A DNA stretch of 64,000 nt from Microbacterium sp. LWH13-1.2 (GTDB lineage Bacteria > Actinomycetota > Actinomycetes > Actinomycetales > Microbacteriaceae). The notes below the pieces were generated by a model. The model had not been told where the DNA came from, did not search any database, and was given only the letters and a program-made list of their open reading frames with translations. The position numbers and the translations under genes are program-made. The DNA is taken from positions 3,658,001 through 3,722,000 of the forward strand of contig NZ_CP151635.1 of assembly GCF_038397735.1 (NCBI RefSeq), in the 5' to 3' direction. Positions 1-7,211 of the stretch are shown here, piece after piece. Each line of letters starts with the position of its first letter. Within the stretch, counting starts at the first letter, position 1.

Positions 1-2
1 TT

Positions 3-236
3 CTGATGTTCGTCCCGGTTCTCACGATGCTGGTCTATCTGATCGTTCGCGGCGACGGGATGGGCCACCGCCTCGTCGACGAGACGACTCGCTTCCAAGA
101 GGAGCAGGACAACTACATCAGGTCGGTGGCGTCAACGGGTCCCGCCGCTGAGATCGCCCACGCAAAGTCCCTGCTCACCGACGGCGCGATCACTCAGGCG
201 GAGTACGAAACGCTCAAGACGAAGGCGCTCAGCTGA
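3..236 (+). CDS. SHOCT-domain membrane-anchored protein (5' end outside window)
   Basis: The frame is open at the left edge, so the true start lies outside the window; 76 residues follow the first visible Met. A short hydrophobic stretch (about residues 2-14) is followed by a polar region and a C-terminal segment, LLTDGAITQAEYETLK, with the pattern of a SHOCT domain (L-x-x-G-x-I-T-x-x-E-Y). SHOCT tails occur on many small actinobacterial membrane proteins, often after a phospholipase-D-nuclease-like N-terminal membrane region; that part is not visible. No specific role can be assigned. The stop is TGA at 234-236, followed by more than 400 bp without a supported gene. Confidence 0.6.
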   Translation: MMFVPVLTMLVYLIVRGDGMGHRLVDETTRFQEEQDNYIRSVASTGPAAEIAHAKSLLTDGAITQAEYETLKTKALS

Positions 237-550
237 CATAAGGCGCGCTCGCCTGCGGACTGCCGATATCGATCGTTTGCGGCCGGGTAACTGTGGTGGT
301 GCTTGGGAAGCGCGACACGCCGAGCGTCGCCCCGCCGTAACCCCCTGTCGAAACCATAGGGCACCGAAACGGGTGGTGTATGGGTTTCGGCGTACGTTCT
401 GCCAACCACCATCCCACCCGTATCCGGGTCCAGAGATTGCCCTTTCGACCGTCGTCGTGCATGAGTCCGCCTGACGATCTGAGTTTCCCCGCGATCCCAG
501 CTGGCGTCATTGCCGATTCGAGCTGAGGCTGCCCCAGCGCTCTGCTTTAG
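237..550. other. Intergenic stretch without supported gene
   Basis: About 310 bp with noticeably lower G+C than the flanking genes. Short open frames exist on both strands, but none has a convincing ribosome binding site, codon bias or recognisable product. I see no RNA gene. The regulatory elements nearer the ArsR gene (551-677) are listed separately. Confidence 0.5.
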
Positions 551-606
551 ATCGGACTCAGTCCGGTTCAACGTCGTGTAGTCCGATGTAAAGCGTCTAG
601 TCCGAT
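551..606. promoter_or_regulatory. Phased AGTCCGRT half-site array
   Basis: The octamer AGTCCGRT occurs as direct copies at 560-567 (AGTCCGGT), 580-587 and 599-606, spaced 20 and 19 bp, and as an inverted copy at 551-558 (ATCGGACT). The inverted and first direct copies form a tight palindrome. Spacing near two helical turns puts the sites on one DNA face. The array ends 28 bp before the -35 box of the ArsR promoter. No binding protein is identified. Confidence 0.4.
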
Positions 607-633
607 CCAAAGACGCGATTCACACGAAATCTC

Positions 634-677
634 TTGACATCCATCTCACTCAGGCATAACGTACAACCAAATGGTTG
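634..677 (+). promoter_or_regulatory. ArsR-gene promoter and operator, leaderless start
   Basis: A TTGACA -35 box (634-639) is followed after 17 nt by TAACGT (657-662), placing the transcription start at or next to the ATG at 671. A perfect 6+6 palindrome, CAACCA-AA-TGGTTG (664-677), covers the start codon. This position is typical for an autorepressing ArsR-type regulator; palindromes of this CAACCA..TGGTTG type are common in front of ArsR-SRPBCC pairs. Binding is inferred. Confidence 0.6.
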
Positions 678-1066
678 CACAAAGAGAACTGAGCGAAGCG
701 GAGGTCGACCGTGTGTTCCACGCACTGGCGACGTCGACCCGGCGAGACATCCTGCGCCGGACGATCGAGCGGGAGCAGTCGGTCTCGACCCTCGCCTCCG
801 AGTACGAGATGTCGTTCGCCGCGGTGCAGAAGCACGTGGCCGTGCTCGAAGCGGCGGATCTCATCGTCAAGCGCGCCGAGGGACGCGAGCGGCTCGTCCG
901 CGCGAACCCCGAGATGATCGCCCGCGCCAGCGCGCTCCTCGCCCGATACGAAGAGCTGTGGCGGTCGCGCATCGCACGGCTCGATGACCTGCTGGCCGAG
1001 AAGCCGGCGGATCGCACCAGCAACACCGACACCACCGAAGATCCACGAACCGAAGAAGGAGACTGA
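671..1066 (+). CDS. ArsR family winged-helix transcriptional regulator
   Basis: The 131-residue protein has the winged-helix pattern of ArsR/SmtB regulators: a first helix containing FHALATSTRRDILR, a recognition region around EYEMSFAAVQKHVAVLEAADL, and a wing with GRERLVRANPE. No metal-binding cysteine pair is visible, so this is the non-metal ArsR type that is usually paired with an SRPBCC (AHSA1) gene. Here that partner starts 1 nt after the stop, so the two form an operon. The start codon lies inside a palindromic operator, suggesting autorepression from a leaderless transcript. Its effector is unknown. Confidence 0.88.
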   Translation: MVAQRELSEAEVDRVFHALATSTRRDILRRTIEREQSVSTLASEYEMSFAAVQKHVAVLEAADLIVKRAEGRERLVRANPEMIARASALLARYEELWRSRIARLDDLLAEKPADRTSNTDTTEDPRTEEGD

Positions 1067-1067
1067 C

Positions 1068-2045
1068 ATGCCCGTCACGGATGTCACCACCGATGCCGAC
1101 AACCTCACCATGACCGTCGTCGCCGATTTCGCGGCGCCGATCGAGCGGGTCTGGGCCGCGTACAGCGACCCGCGCCAGCTCGAGCGCTTCTGGGGTCCTC
1201 CCGGATGGCCGGCCACCTTCACGAAGTGGGACCACACGGTGGGCGGCAAGGCCAACTACACGATGAACGGCCCCCGCGGCGAGAAGGCCTCGGGCACGTG
1301 GGAGTTCCTGCGCATCGATGCCCCGCGCGGCTTCGAGGTGCTCGACGCGTTCGCCGACGAACAGGGCACGCCCGACCCCGACCTGCCCTCGATGAGGATG
1401 GTCTTCTCGTTCGAATCGACCGCCGAGGGCACGCGCATGGTCACCACGAGCCACTTCGCGTCTGCCGATGCGCTGGAGCAGGTCGTGTCGATGGGCGCGG
1501 TCGAAGGCACGAAGCTCGCGATGAGCCAGATCGACGCCGTGCTGCAGGACCTTCGCGACTACGCACAGGGCAGGGGCACGCAGGTCGAACTGCTCGACGA
1601 CACCCACGTGCGCATCACCCGGCTCGTCGAGGGTCCGCGCGAGCTGGTCTGGCGTGCCCACAACGAGCCCGAGCTCATGAAGCAGTGGCTGCTCGGCCCC
1701 GACGGGTGGGAGATGACCGAGTGCATCGTCGCCGCCGAGGTCGGCCAGACGTACCGCAACTCGTGGGCGCCGGTGGGCGACACCGAGGGGCAGCCGTTCG
1801 GCTTCGAGGGGGAGGCGCTGCTGATCGACGCACCTCGCCGGTCGGTGCAGACCGAGCGGATGATCGGGATGCCGGTCGAGACGTTGAACGACCTCAACCT
1901 CTACGAAGAGGACGGCGCGACGCTGATCACCCTGCTGATCGAGTACCCCGACAAGGAGACGCGCGACATGATCCTCGCCACCGGCATGGCCGACGGCATG
2001 GAGACGTCGTACGAGCGCCTCGAGCGGGAGCTGCTCGCAGTCTGA
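1068..2045 (+). CDS. Tandem SRPBCC (AHSA1/START-like) domain protein
   Basis: The 325-residue protein starts at ATG 1068, one base after the ArsR stop and behind GAAGGAG. It contains two copies of the AHSA1-type SRPBCC fold: the first about residues 10-160 (AAPIERVWAAYSDPRQLERFWGP) and the second about 175-320 (EGPRELVWRAHNEPELMKQWLLGP). Each has the typical W-x-x-pro-gly start of the ligand cavity. Single-domain members are the rule, so this is a fusion or tandem duplication. Family members bind hydrophobic ligands or act as cyclase/stress proteins; no substrate can be read from sequence. It is probably controlled by the preceding ArsR. Confidence 0.85.
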   Translation: MPVTDVTTDADNLTMTVVADFAAPIERVWAAYSDPRQLERFWGPPGWPATFTKWDHTVGGKANYTMNGPRGEKASGTWEFLRIDAPRGFEVLDAFADEQGTPDPDLPSMRMVFSFESTAEGTRMVTTSHFASADALEQVVSMGAVEGTKLAMSQIDAVLQDLRDYAQGRGTQVELLDDTHVRITRLVEGPRELVWRAHNEPELMKQWLLGPDGWEMTECIVAAEVGQTYRNSWAPVGDTEGQPFGFEGEALLIDAPRRSVQTERMIGMPVETLNDLNLYEEDGATLITLLIEYPDKETRDMILATGMADGMETSYERLERELLAV

Positions 2046-2046
2046 C

Positions 2047-2132
2047 GTTCACAATTCAGCAAGAGGAGGCGGTTCTCTCGAGAACCGCCTCCTCTTCTGC
2101 CGTTCTGCTCACGTTCATGCTGAATTGTGAAC
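2047..2132. repeat. Inverted-repeat element, copy A
   Basis: Bounded by GTTCACAATTCAGCA (2047-2061) and its perfect reverse complement TGCTGAATTGTGAAC (2118-2132). Length is 86 bp. It lies between the convergent ends of the SRPBCC gene and the DoxX gene and encloses a strong hairpin. Related copies are at 5499, 17134, 18870 and 44923. No target-site duplication and no coding content are visible. Confidence 0.85.
2062..2095. terminator. Strong bidirectional hairpin inside element A
   Basis: A perfect 15-bp stem (2062-2076 with 2081-2095) closes a CTCG loop; the right side runs into TTCTG. It lies between convergent genes ending at 2045 and 2145 and could terminate both. Confidence 0.75.
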
Positions 2133-2144
2133 GAGAGGCCGCTG

Positions 2145-2564
2145 CTACGAGTCGGAAGAACCGGCGGATGTGCGCCGCCGAGTGCGCGTCGACCAGAGCG
2201 CGAGGGCGATGAGCACCGGCTGGAAGAACAGTCGCACGAAGCGCTTGGCGTCGGTGTCGAGCCCGAAGGCGTCGCGGTGTTCCAGCCACTGGGCGATGTT
2301 GCCGGGGAAGACCGCGACGAAGAACAGCGCCGCGAGCACACCGACCAGCCCCCGACGCTTGCGTGCGACGAGGAGTGCGGCGCCGAGGCCGACCTCGACG
2401 ACTCCGGATGCGAGCACGGTCACGTCGGGGTCGAGCGGCACCCAGTCGGGCACCTGCGCTTGGAACTCCTCGCGCGCGAACGTCAGATGCGAGACGCCGG
2501 CGAAGACGAGGAAGGAACCGAGGAAGATCCGACCGACGGTGCGTGCGACATTCTTCTTCGACAT
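2145..2564 (-). CDS. DoxX family membrane protein
   Basis: The 139-residue protein starts at ATG 2564. It has four predicted membrane segments (about residues 8-28, 45-65, 70-90, 105-125) and the DoxX-like N-terminal pattern RIFLGSFLVFAGVSHLTF. The family contains small inner-membrane proteins linked to thiosulfate:quinone oxidation or redox stress, but most actinobacterial members have no proven function. It is transcribed in the same direction as rnhA, which ends 38 nt upstream of this start. Its 3' end faces the SRPBCC gene across element A. Confidence 0.8.
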   Translation of the reverse strand: MSKKNVARTVGRIFLGSFLVFAGVSHLTFAREEFQAQVPDWVPLDPDVTVLASGVVEVGLGAALLVARKRRGLVGVLAALFFVAVFPGNIAQWLEHRDAFGLDTDAKRFVRLFFQPVLIALALWSTRTRRRTSAGSSDS

Positions 2565-2602
2565 GGTGCGAGTGTACGCGGGCGCACTGAGGTCGAGACT
2601 CG

Positions 2603-3340
2603 TCAGATCAGGCGGCGGAGCGCTTCTTCGAGCGTGACGCCCTGCGCCTCGGCGCGGTCGCGCAGTCGCGCATGCTCGTCGCTCGAGAGCGCGAGTCGCA
2701 CCTCGATCGGGTCGTCGATCGGAGCGTAGAGGCTGTCGAGCAGATCGGACGGCTCGGCCCACAGCGGCTCGGCGATCGCCGTCGCGACGGTCGGCGACGC
2801 AGCGGGTGCATCGTCTGCGCGCGTGGCCGCGGCGGCGATCGGAGCGGATGCTGCCGCGGCTGCGCCGGCATCCGTCGCCAGCGTGAATCCGGGCCCTCGG
2901 CGCGGCTCCTGCTTCGCCTGGTAGGCCTTGGCCGCGGCATTCGCACGTTCGTCGGCCGCCTCGTTCAGCGGATGGCCGGCGTGGCCCTTGACCCAGGAGA
3001 ACTCGACGTCTCGTCCGCGGATCGCCTCGTCGATACCCTCGAGCAGGTCGCGGTTGAGCACCGGTCCGCCGTCGGACTTGCGCCAGCCCTTGCGCTTCCA
3101 CCCCGGCATCCACTTGGTCACCGAATCGATCACATAGCGGCTGTCGCACTCGATCATGAGCTTCTCGGAGATGCCCGCCGTCGCCTGCAGCAGCTCGAGC
3201 ACAGCCCGAAGCTCACCCTGGTTGTTGGTGCCGTGCGGGGATCCGCCCGCGGCCCAGTTGTCGTCGTCGATGTACCAGGCCCAGCCGTTGGGGCCGGGAT
3301 TGCCCAGGGCGGAGCCGTCTGCGGCGGCGGTGATCGTCAT
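2603..3340 (-). CDS. rnhA: Ribonuclease HI with C-terminal extension
   Basis: The 245-residue protein carries a complete RNase HI domain in residues 1-140. Catalytic acids are visible at D8 (AADGSALGNPGP), E43 (NNQGELRA), D66 (IECDSRY) and D130 (NEAADERAN), with the KGHAGH loop near 119-123. It degrades the RNA strand of RNA-DNA hybrids. Residues 140-210 are an Ala/Pro-rich linker. The last 35 residues (VRLALSSDEHARLRDRAEAQ then GVTLEEALRRLI) resemble a ribbon-helix-helix or CopG-like module. Standard RNase HI is about 150 residues, so the tail is an addition. Confidence 0.93.
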   Translation of the reverse strand: MTITAAADGSALGNPGPNGWAWYIDDDNWAAGGSPHGTNNQGELRAVLELLQATAGISEKLMIECDSRYVIDSVTKWMPGWKRKGWRKSDGGPVLNRDLLEGIDEAIRGRDVEFSWVKGHAGHPLNEAADERANAAAKAYQAKQEPRRGPGFTLATDAGAAAAASAPIAAAATRADDAPAASPTVATAIAEPLWAEPSDLLDSLYAPIDDPIEVRLALSSDEHARLRDRAEAQGVTLEEALRRLI

Positions 3341-3398
3341 CTCTCAACCGTAGCCGCGACGGGCGACATCGCCCGTGCCGCAGCCGGTCGGTTCGGCG

Positions 3399-3641
3399 TC
3401 AGTCGTCGTTCTCGGGTTCGCGGTTCTCGATCGAGAACGCCTCCGGTGCGGGCGGTGCCACGGGGAAGGCGACGGAGCTCACCGAGGCGTCGGGGCCCAG
3501 CCCCAGGCCGATCGACAGGGGGTCCACAGAAGGAGCCTCGTCGAGCACCTCGGACTCCGAGCGTTCGAGCGGCTCAGAGGGCAGAGTCCACTGGTTCTCT
3601 TCTTCGTCGGATCGCTGCTGGAAAAGTCCCATGGGTCCCAT
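3399..3641 (-). CDS. Small acidic hypothetical protein
   Basis: An 80-residue protein, if read from ATG 3641 (MGPMGLFQQR); a second ATG at 3632 (MGLFQQR) is equally possible. The N-terminus MGLFQQRSDEEENQW followed by SEPLER is a pattern I associate with short Microbacteriaceae hypotheticals. The rest is acidic and proline-rich with no membrane segment, and is probably disordered. It lies in the same direction as rnhA and its neighbours. No function is known. Confidence 0.55.
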   Translation of the reverse strand: MGPMGLFQQRSDEEENQWTLPSEPLERSESEVLDEAPSVDPLSIGLGLGPDASVSSVAFPVAPPAPEAFSIENREPENDD

Positions 3642-3692
3642 TCTGATCCCGCCCGTCAGCGGGATCGCCGGATTCACACCGGATTGCTCGGT

Positions 3693-4031
3693 TCAGGCCG
3701 ACGGCGTGATGCGACGGAACGTGAAGTAGCCCGCGACGTGGCCATGATTGACGACGCCGGTTCCGGTGCTCAGCATGCGCGCCGAGGTCGTCGCGCCCGA
3801 CTCCACGAAGGTGTATCCGGTCTGCTCGAGGCGCCAGCCGATGCGTTCGACTTCGCTCAGGAAGTACCCGACGTGGTCGTCGCTCACGAAGTCGTTCTCT
3901 GACGAGCCCCATGACGATGGCTGTCCGGTGAGGCGACTGACCTCGACCTGCAGATGCAGTACCGAATCGCCCCGGTCGAACGCGTCGCGTGACAGCTGCA
4001 GCAGTCGCGTGGCCTCTTCGCTCGTCGGCAT
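3693..4031 (-). CDS. Hypothetical protein, possibly ribonuclease E inhibitor-like fold
   Basis: The 112-residue protein reads MPTSEEATRLLQLSRDAFDR at its start, has no signal peptide or membrane segment and has an alternating alpha/beta composition. The acidic core ENDFVSDDHVGYFLSEVERI followed by GWRLEQTGYTFV is loosely reminiscent of the RraB-like (ribonuclease E inhibitor) fold, but I do not consider this established. It lies between two unknown genes on the same strand, with a 51-nt gap to the gene on its 3' side and 79 nt to the inhibitor gene on its 5' side. Confidence 0.6.
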   Translation of the reverse strand: MPTSEEATRLLQLSRDAFDRGDSVLHLQVEVSRLTGQPSSWGSSENDFVSDDHVGYFLSEVERIGWRLEQTGYTFVESGATTSARMLSTGTGVVNHGHVAGYFTFRRITPSA

Positions 4032-4110
4032 GGTGTTCTCCCTCGTGTCGTCGCTCCATCCTGCGCGATGGCGGCGGATTCTCGCGGTCGCCTCGCCTGA
4101 GGACGGCTTT

Positions 4111-4422
4111 CTAGCCGGATGCCGCGCGGACGGCGTCGACGAGCTGCCGCCACGGGCCGTCGAGCGCGGAGTCGGGCAGTTCTCGCTCGCGCTTCTCCGA
4201 CGGTGTGCGCACCCGGATCAGCCACACGAACCGGTCGGCTCCCGTGGTGGCATCCGCGTCGGCATCCCACGGGCAGCTATCGATCATGGCGATCCAGTCG
4301 TGGGATTCGGCAGGATCCGCTTCCACCCGCCATTGACGACGGATGCCGGCGATGCCGCCCGTGCGCACCACCGCGATGACGACCGGTGCGTCAGTCGGTG
4401 GAGGGGACTCGCTCATCTTCAT
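4111..4422 (-). CDS. Emfourin-like protealysin inhibitor
   Basis: About 103 residues from ATG 4422; a second in-frame ATG at 4416 is better spaced from the GGGAG upstream, so the exact start is open. The pattern PVVIAVVRTGGIAGIRRQW, then DSCPW, then DRFVWLIRV matches the small emfourin family found next to protealysin-like M4 peptidases. Members bind and block the partner peptidase inside the cell. The gene starts inside the last 32 nt of the M4 peptidase gene, so the two are translationally coupled. Context and sequence agree well; inhibition itself is inferred. Confidence 0.78.
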   Translation of the reverse strand: MKMSESPPPTDAPVVIAVVRTGGIAGIRRQWRVEADPAESHDWIAMIDSCPWDADADATTGADRFVWLIRVRTPSEKRERELPDSALDGPWRQLVDAVRAASG

Positions 4423-5455
4423 AGACTCCCACGGTCGTCCACGCACGTCGAGCGGCTGCGCCTGTGGCCTCGTCGATCGCGGATGCCGCGGCGACCGTCG
4501 CGTCGGCGAACTCGGTGAAGTTCGCGGTGCTCGACAACCCTCCGGTGAGCGCCCGGTACCAGACGGTGCCCGCGGTCTCCCAGGCGTTGCCGCCGAGGTC
4601 GATCGCGAACAGGGCGAACGCGCGATTCGGGATGCCGGAGTTGATGTGCACTCCGCCGTTGTCCTCGGTCGTGCGCACGAACCCGCTCATGTGGGCGGGC
4701 TGCGGATCCTTGCCGAGCTCGTCGTCGTCGTAGGCGGTGCCCGGCTCGATCATCGACCGCAGCGCCTTGCCCTGCACCGCATCGGTGAAGATCTCGGCAC
4801 CGATGAGCCACGTCGCATCGGCCGCGCTCTGCTCGAGGAGGAACTGCTCGGTGAGTGCGCCGAAGACGTCGGCGATCGACTCGTTCAACGCGCCGGGCTG
4901 GCCTTGATACTCGAGGTTCGCGGTGTACTGCACGACGCCGTGCGCGAGCTCGTGACCGATGACCGTGGTCGAGGAGGTGAAGCCGACGAACACCTCGCCG
5001 TCGCCGTCGCCGAAGACCATGCGCTCGCCGTCCCAGAAGGCGTTGTCGTAGTCGACGCCGTAGTGCACCGTGGCGTCGAGCGGAGCCCCGGCGTCGTTCA
5101 GCGAGTTGCGGCCGAAGGCCGAGAGCAGCATCTCGAACGTGGCCCCGAGCCCGTCGAACGCCTCGTTGACGGAGGCGTCGGCGACGGGCTCATCGTCTTC
5201 GCTGCGGACGATCGCACCGGGGAGGGTCTGCGTGTTGCCCGCGTCGCTGATCGTGCGGTTGGGCGCGTCGGAGAGCTCGGCCACCAGGTCGCCGTTCTCG
5301 TCGATCGACAGGTCTATGCGCGCACGGAACGGCGGTCTGCCCGCCGTCAGCGTCTGCCTCGCGGCGGCGGCGGCGCGAGGGTAGCGGCCCGACTCCGCCA
5401 GGCGCGCGAGCAGGTAGGACGGGACGACTCCAGGGGTTTCGGTGTGGCTGCTCAT
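4391..5455 (-). CDS. M4 family (protealysin-like) metallopeptidase
   Basis: The 354-residue zinc protease has HELAH at residues 168-172 (two zinc His and the catalytic Glu), the third ligand E192 in NESIADVFG, and the substrate-side His in VHINSGIPNRAF. There is no signal peptide; a short N-terminal propeptide-like part (about residues 1-40) precedes the peptidase domain. This is the protealysin type, shorter than secreted thermolysins and probably cytoplasmic or released by another route. The emfourin-like inhibitor overlaps its 3' end. The region upstream (5456-5664) is shared with the divergent SDR gene and holds element B. Confidence 0.93.
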   Translation of the reverse strand: MSSHTETPGVVPSYLLARLAESGRYPRAAAAARQTLTAGRPPFRARIDLSIDENGDLVAELSDAPNRTISDAGNTQTLPGAIVRSEDDEPVADASVNEAFDGLGATFEMLLSAFGRNSLNDAGAPLDATVHYGVDYDNAFWDGERMVFGDGDGEVFVGFTSSTTVIGHELAHGVVQYTANLEYQGQPGALNESIADVFGALTEQFLLEQSAADATWLIGAEIFTDAVQGKALRSMIEPGTAYDDDELGKDPQPAHMSGFVRTTEDNGGVHINSGIPNRAFALFAIDLGGNAWETAGTVWYRALTGGLSSTANFTEFADATVAAASAIDEATGAAARRAWTTVGVYEDERVPSTD

Positions 5456-5498
5456 GTTCAGACCCTACGCCGAGGGTGCGACGTTACAGCCCTTCGTC

Positions 5499-5596
5499 GT
5501 TCACGACTCAGCATGATCCTGAGGCACGGGGTTCGTCGATCCCGCCGTTCCAAGGCGCTGGTGATCGAGCGCACGACCTCCTGCTGAGTCATGAAC
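5499..5596. repeat. Inverted-repeat element, copy B
   Basis: Bounded by GTTCACGACTCAGCA (5499-5513) and TGCTGAGTCATGAAC (5582-5596), a 15-bp inverted repeat with one mismatch. Length is 98 bp. Unlike the other full copies it lies between divergent genes. The arms differ from copies A, D and E at the position of the A/G that follows GTTCAC, so it is the most diverged full copy. Confidence 0.75.
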
Positions 5597-5651
5597 GGCG
5601 ACCGGCGGCGCCACCCCCGGGGCTCCCAGGAAATGACCCCGAGAACTCGCG

Positions 5652-5657
5652 TAAAAT
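5652..5657 (+). promoter_or_regulatory. -10 box of the SDR gene, leaderless
   Basis: TAAAAT lies 7 nt before the ATG at 5665, so transcription would begin at or beside the start codon. No good -35 box is visible at 17 nt. No ribosome binding site precedes the ATG, which fits a leaderless mRNA. Confidence 0.5.
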
Positions 5658-5664
5658 CGGCACA

Positions 5665-7182
5665 ATGACCGACGCACCCGACGCCACCTCCGACCTGGGT
5701 GCCGGCATCGACCCCGAAGACCTGGCCACCACGCTGCGGGTGCTCTCGGAGCTGCACCAGATCGACAACGAGCACCCCGACTTCGTCGCCGTGCGTCACG
5801 CGACCGCCGCGATGTTCAAGGCTGTCAAGCGCGTGCGCCGCAAGGAGATCCGCGATGCGATCGCCGAGGCCGACAAGGCCGTCGTCGCCCGCACCGCCAC
5901 CGGCGCCCCCGACCGCATCGACGACGAGACCCGCGGCCACGACCTGGCGACCAGCGTCGTCGACGCCCCGATCGCGGGCGAGCTGCTGAAGCCCCGCAAC
6001 TGCTACATCTGCAAGCAGCCGTACACGGTGGTCGACGCGTTCTACCACCAGCTCTGTCCCGACTGCGCGCGCTTCAGCCACGGCAAGCGCAACGCCCGCA
6101 CCGACCTCACCGGCAAGCGCGCGCTGCTCACCGGAGGCCGCGCCAAGATCGGCATGCACATCGCTCTGCGGCTGCTGCGCGACGGTGCCCACACGACGAT
6201 CACGACGCGCTTCCCCCGCGACGCCGTGCGTCGGTTCTCGGCTCTGCCCGATTCGGCAGACTGGCTGCACCGCCTGCGCGTGGTCGGCATCGACCTGCGC
6301 GACCCGGCCCAGGTCATCGGGCTCGCCGATTCCGTCGCGGCGCAGGGCCCGCTCGACATCCTGATCAACAACGCCGCACAGACCGTGCGCCGCTCGCCCG
6401 GGTCGTACTCGCTGCTGGCGGATGCCGAGCTGCAGCCCCTTCCTGACGGACCGCTGCCCGAGATGGAGACGTTCGGGCACACCGCCGATCCGCATCCGCA
6501 GGCGCTGCAGGCATCCGTCGATGCGCACCCGCTGCTGTCGGTCGCGGCCCTCGGCGGCACCGTCGCCGAGCAGGGCGGTCAGGCGCTCACCGCCGAAGAC
6601 CTCGCGCGGCTCGCAATGGCCCCCGGGTCGTCGTCACTCGAGAAGCACGCCGACGGCACCGCGATCGACGCCGGCGGCCTCGTGCCCGACGTCAACCGCA
6701 CCAACAGCTGGGTGCAGTCGATCGATCAGGTCGACCCGCTCGAGATGCTCGAGGTGCAGCTCGCCAACACGACCGCGCCGTTCCTGCTCATCAGTCGCCT
6801 CCGTGCGTCGATGGCCGCATCCTCGGCTCGTCGCAAGTACGTGGTGAACGTCTCGGCCATGGAGGGTCAGTTCTCGCGCCGGTACAAGGGTCCCGGCCAC
6901 CCGCACACCAACATGGCGAAGGCTGCCCTGAACATGCTCACGCGCACGAGTGCGGGCGAGATGCTCGAGACCGACGGCATCCTGATGACCGCCGTCGACA
7001 CCGGATGGATCACCGACGAGCGCCCGCACTACACGAAGGTGCGCCTCGCGGAGGAGGGCTTCCATGCCCCGCTCGACCTCGTGGACGGTGCGGCCCGCGT
7101 GTACGACCCGATCGTGCGCGGCGAGGCGGGCGACGACATCCACGGCGTCTTCCTGAAGGACTACGAGCCCAGCCCCTGGTGA
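5665..7182 (+). CDS. SDR-fold protein with N-terminal Cys4 module and altered active site
   Basis: The 505-residue protein has a helical N-terminal part (1-105), a four-cysteine module at C113, C116, C131 and C134 (CYIC and CPDC) that probably binds zinc, then an NAD(P)-binding Rossmann fold. The glycine motif is TGGRAKIG (156-163), followed by NNAAQTVRR. About 100 residues are inserted before the active-site region. There the Ser is present (NVSAMEGQF), but the usual YxxxK reads TNMAK: Lys is kept and the Tyr is Thr. Ordinary SDR oxidoreductases are about 250 residues with this Tyr. Catalysis by the standard mechanism is therefore doubtful; it may bind rather than convert a substrate. Start ATG 5665 follows a leaderless -10 box. 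Confidence 0.85.
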   Translation: MTDAPDATSDLGAGIDPEDLATTLRVLSELHQIDNEHPDFVAVRHATAAMFKAVKRVRRKEIRDAIAEADKAVVARTATGAPDRIDDETRGHDLATSVVDAPIAGELLKPRNCYICKQPYTVVDAFYHQLCPDCARFSHGKRNARTDLTGKRALLTGGRAKIGMHIALRLLRDGAHTTITTRFPRDAVRRFSALPDSADWLHRLRVVGIDLRDPAQVIGLADSVAAQGPLDILINNAAQTVRRSPGSYSLLADAELQPLPDGPLPEMETFGHTADPHPQALQASVDAHPLLSVAALGGTVAEQGGQALTAEDLARLAMAPGSSSLEKHADGTAIDAGGLVPDVNRTNSWVQSIDQVDPLEMLEVQLANTTAPFLLISRLRASMAASSARRKYVVNVSAMEGQFSRRYKGPGHPHTNMAKAALNMLTRTSAGEMLETDGILMTAVDTGWITDERPHYTKVRLAEEGFHAPLDLVDGAARVYDPIVRGEAGDDIHGVFLKDYEPSPW

Positions 7183-7211
7183 GTCCGGGAGCGTGAGTTC
7201 GGCGGTCTGAT

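Noticed and set aside
229..510. 93-residue minus-strand open frame in the gap before the ArsR gene
   Set aside because: No ribosome binding site, odd codon use, no recognisable pattern; overlapping frames on both strands are equally open by chance.
2047..2132. Reading element A as a miniature transposon with target duplication
   Set aside because: Flanking bases show no duplication in any of the copies, so transposition is only one possibility.
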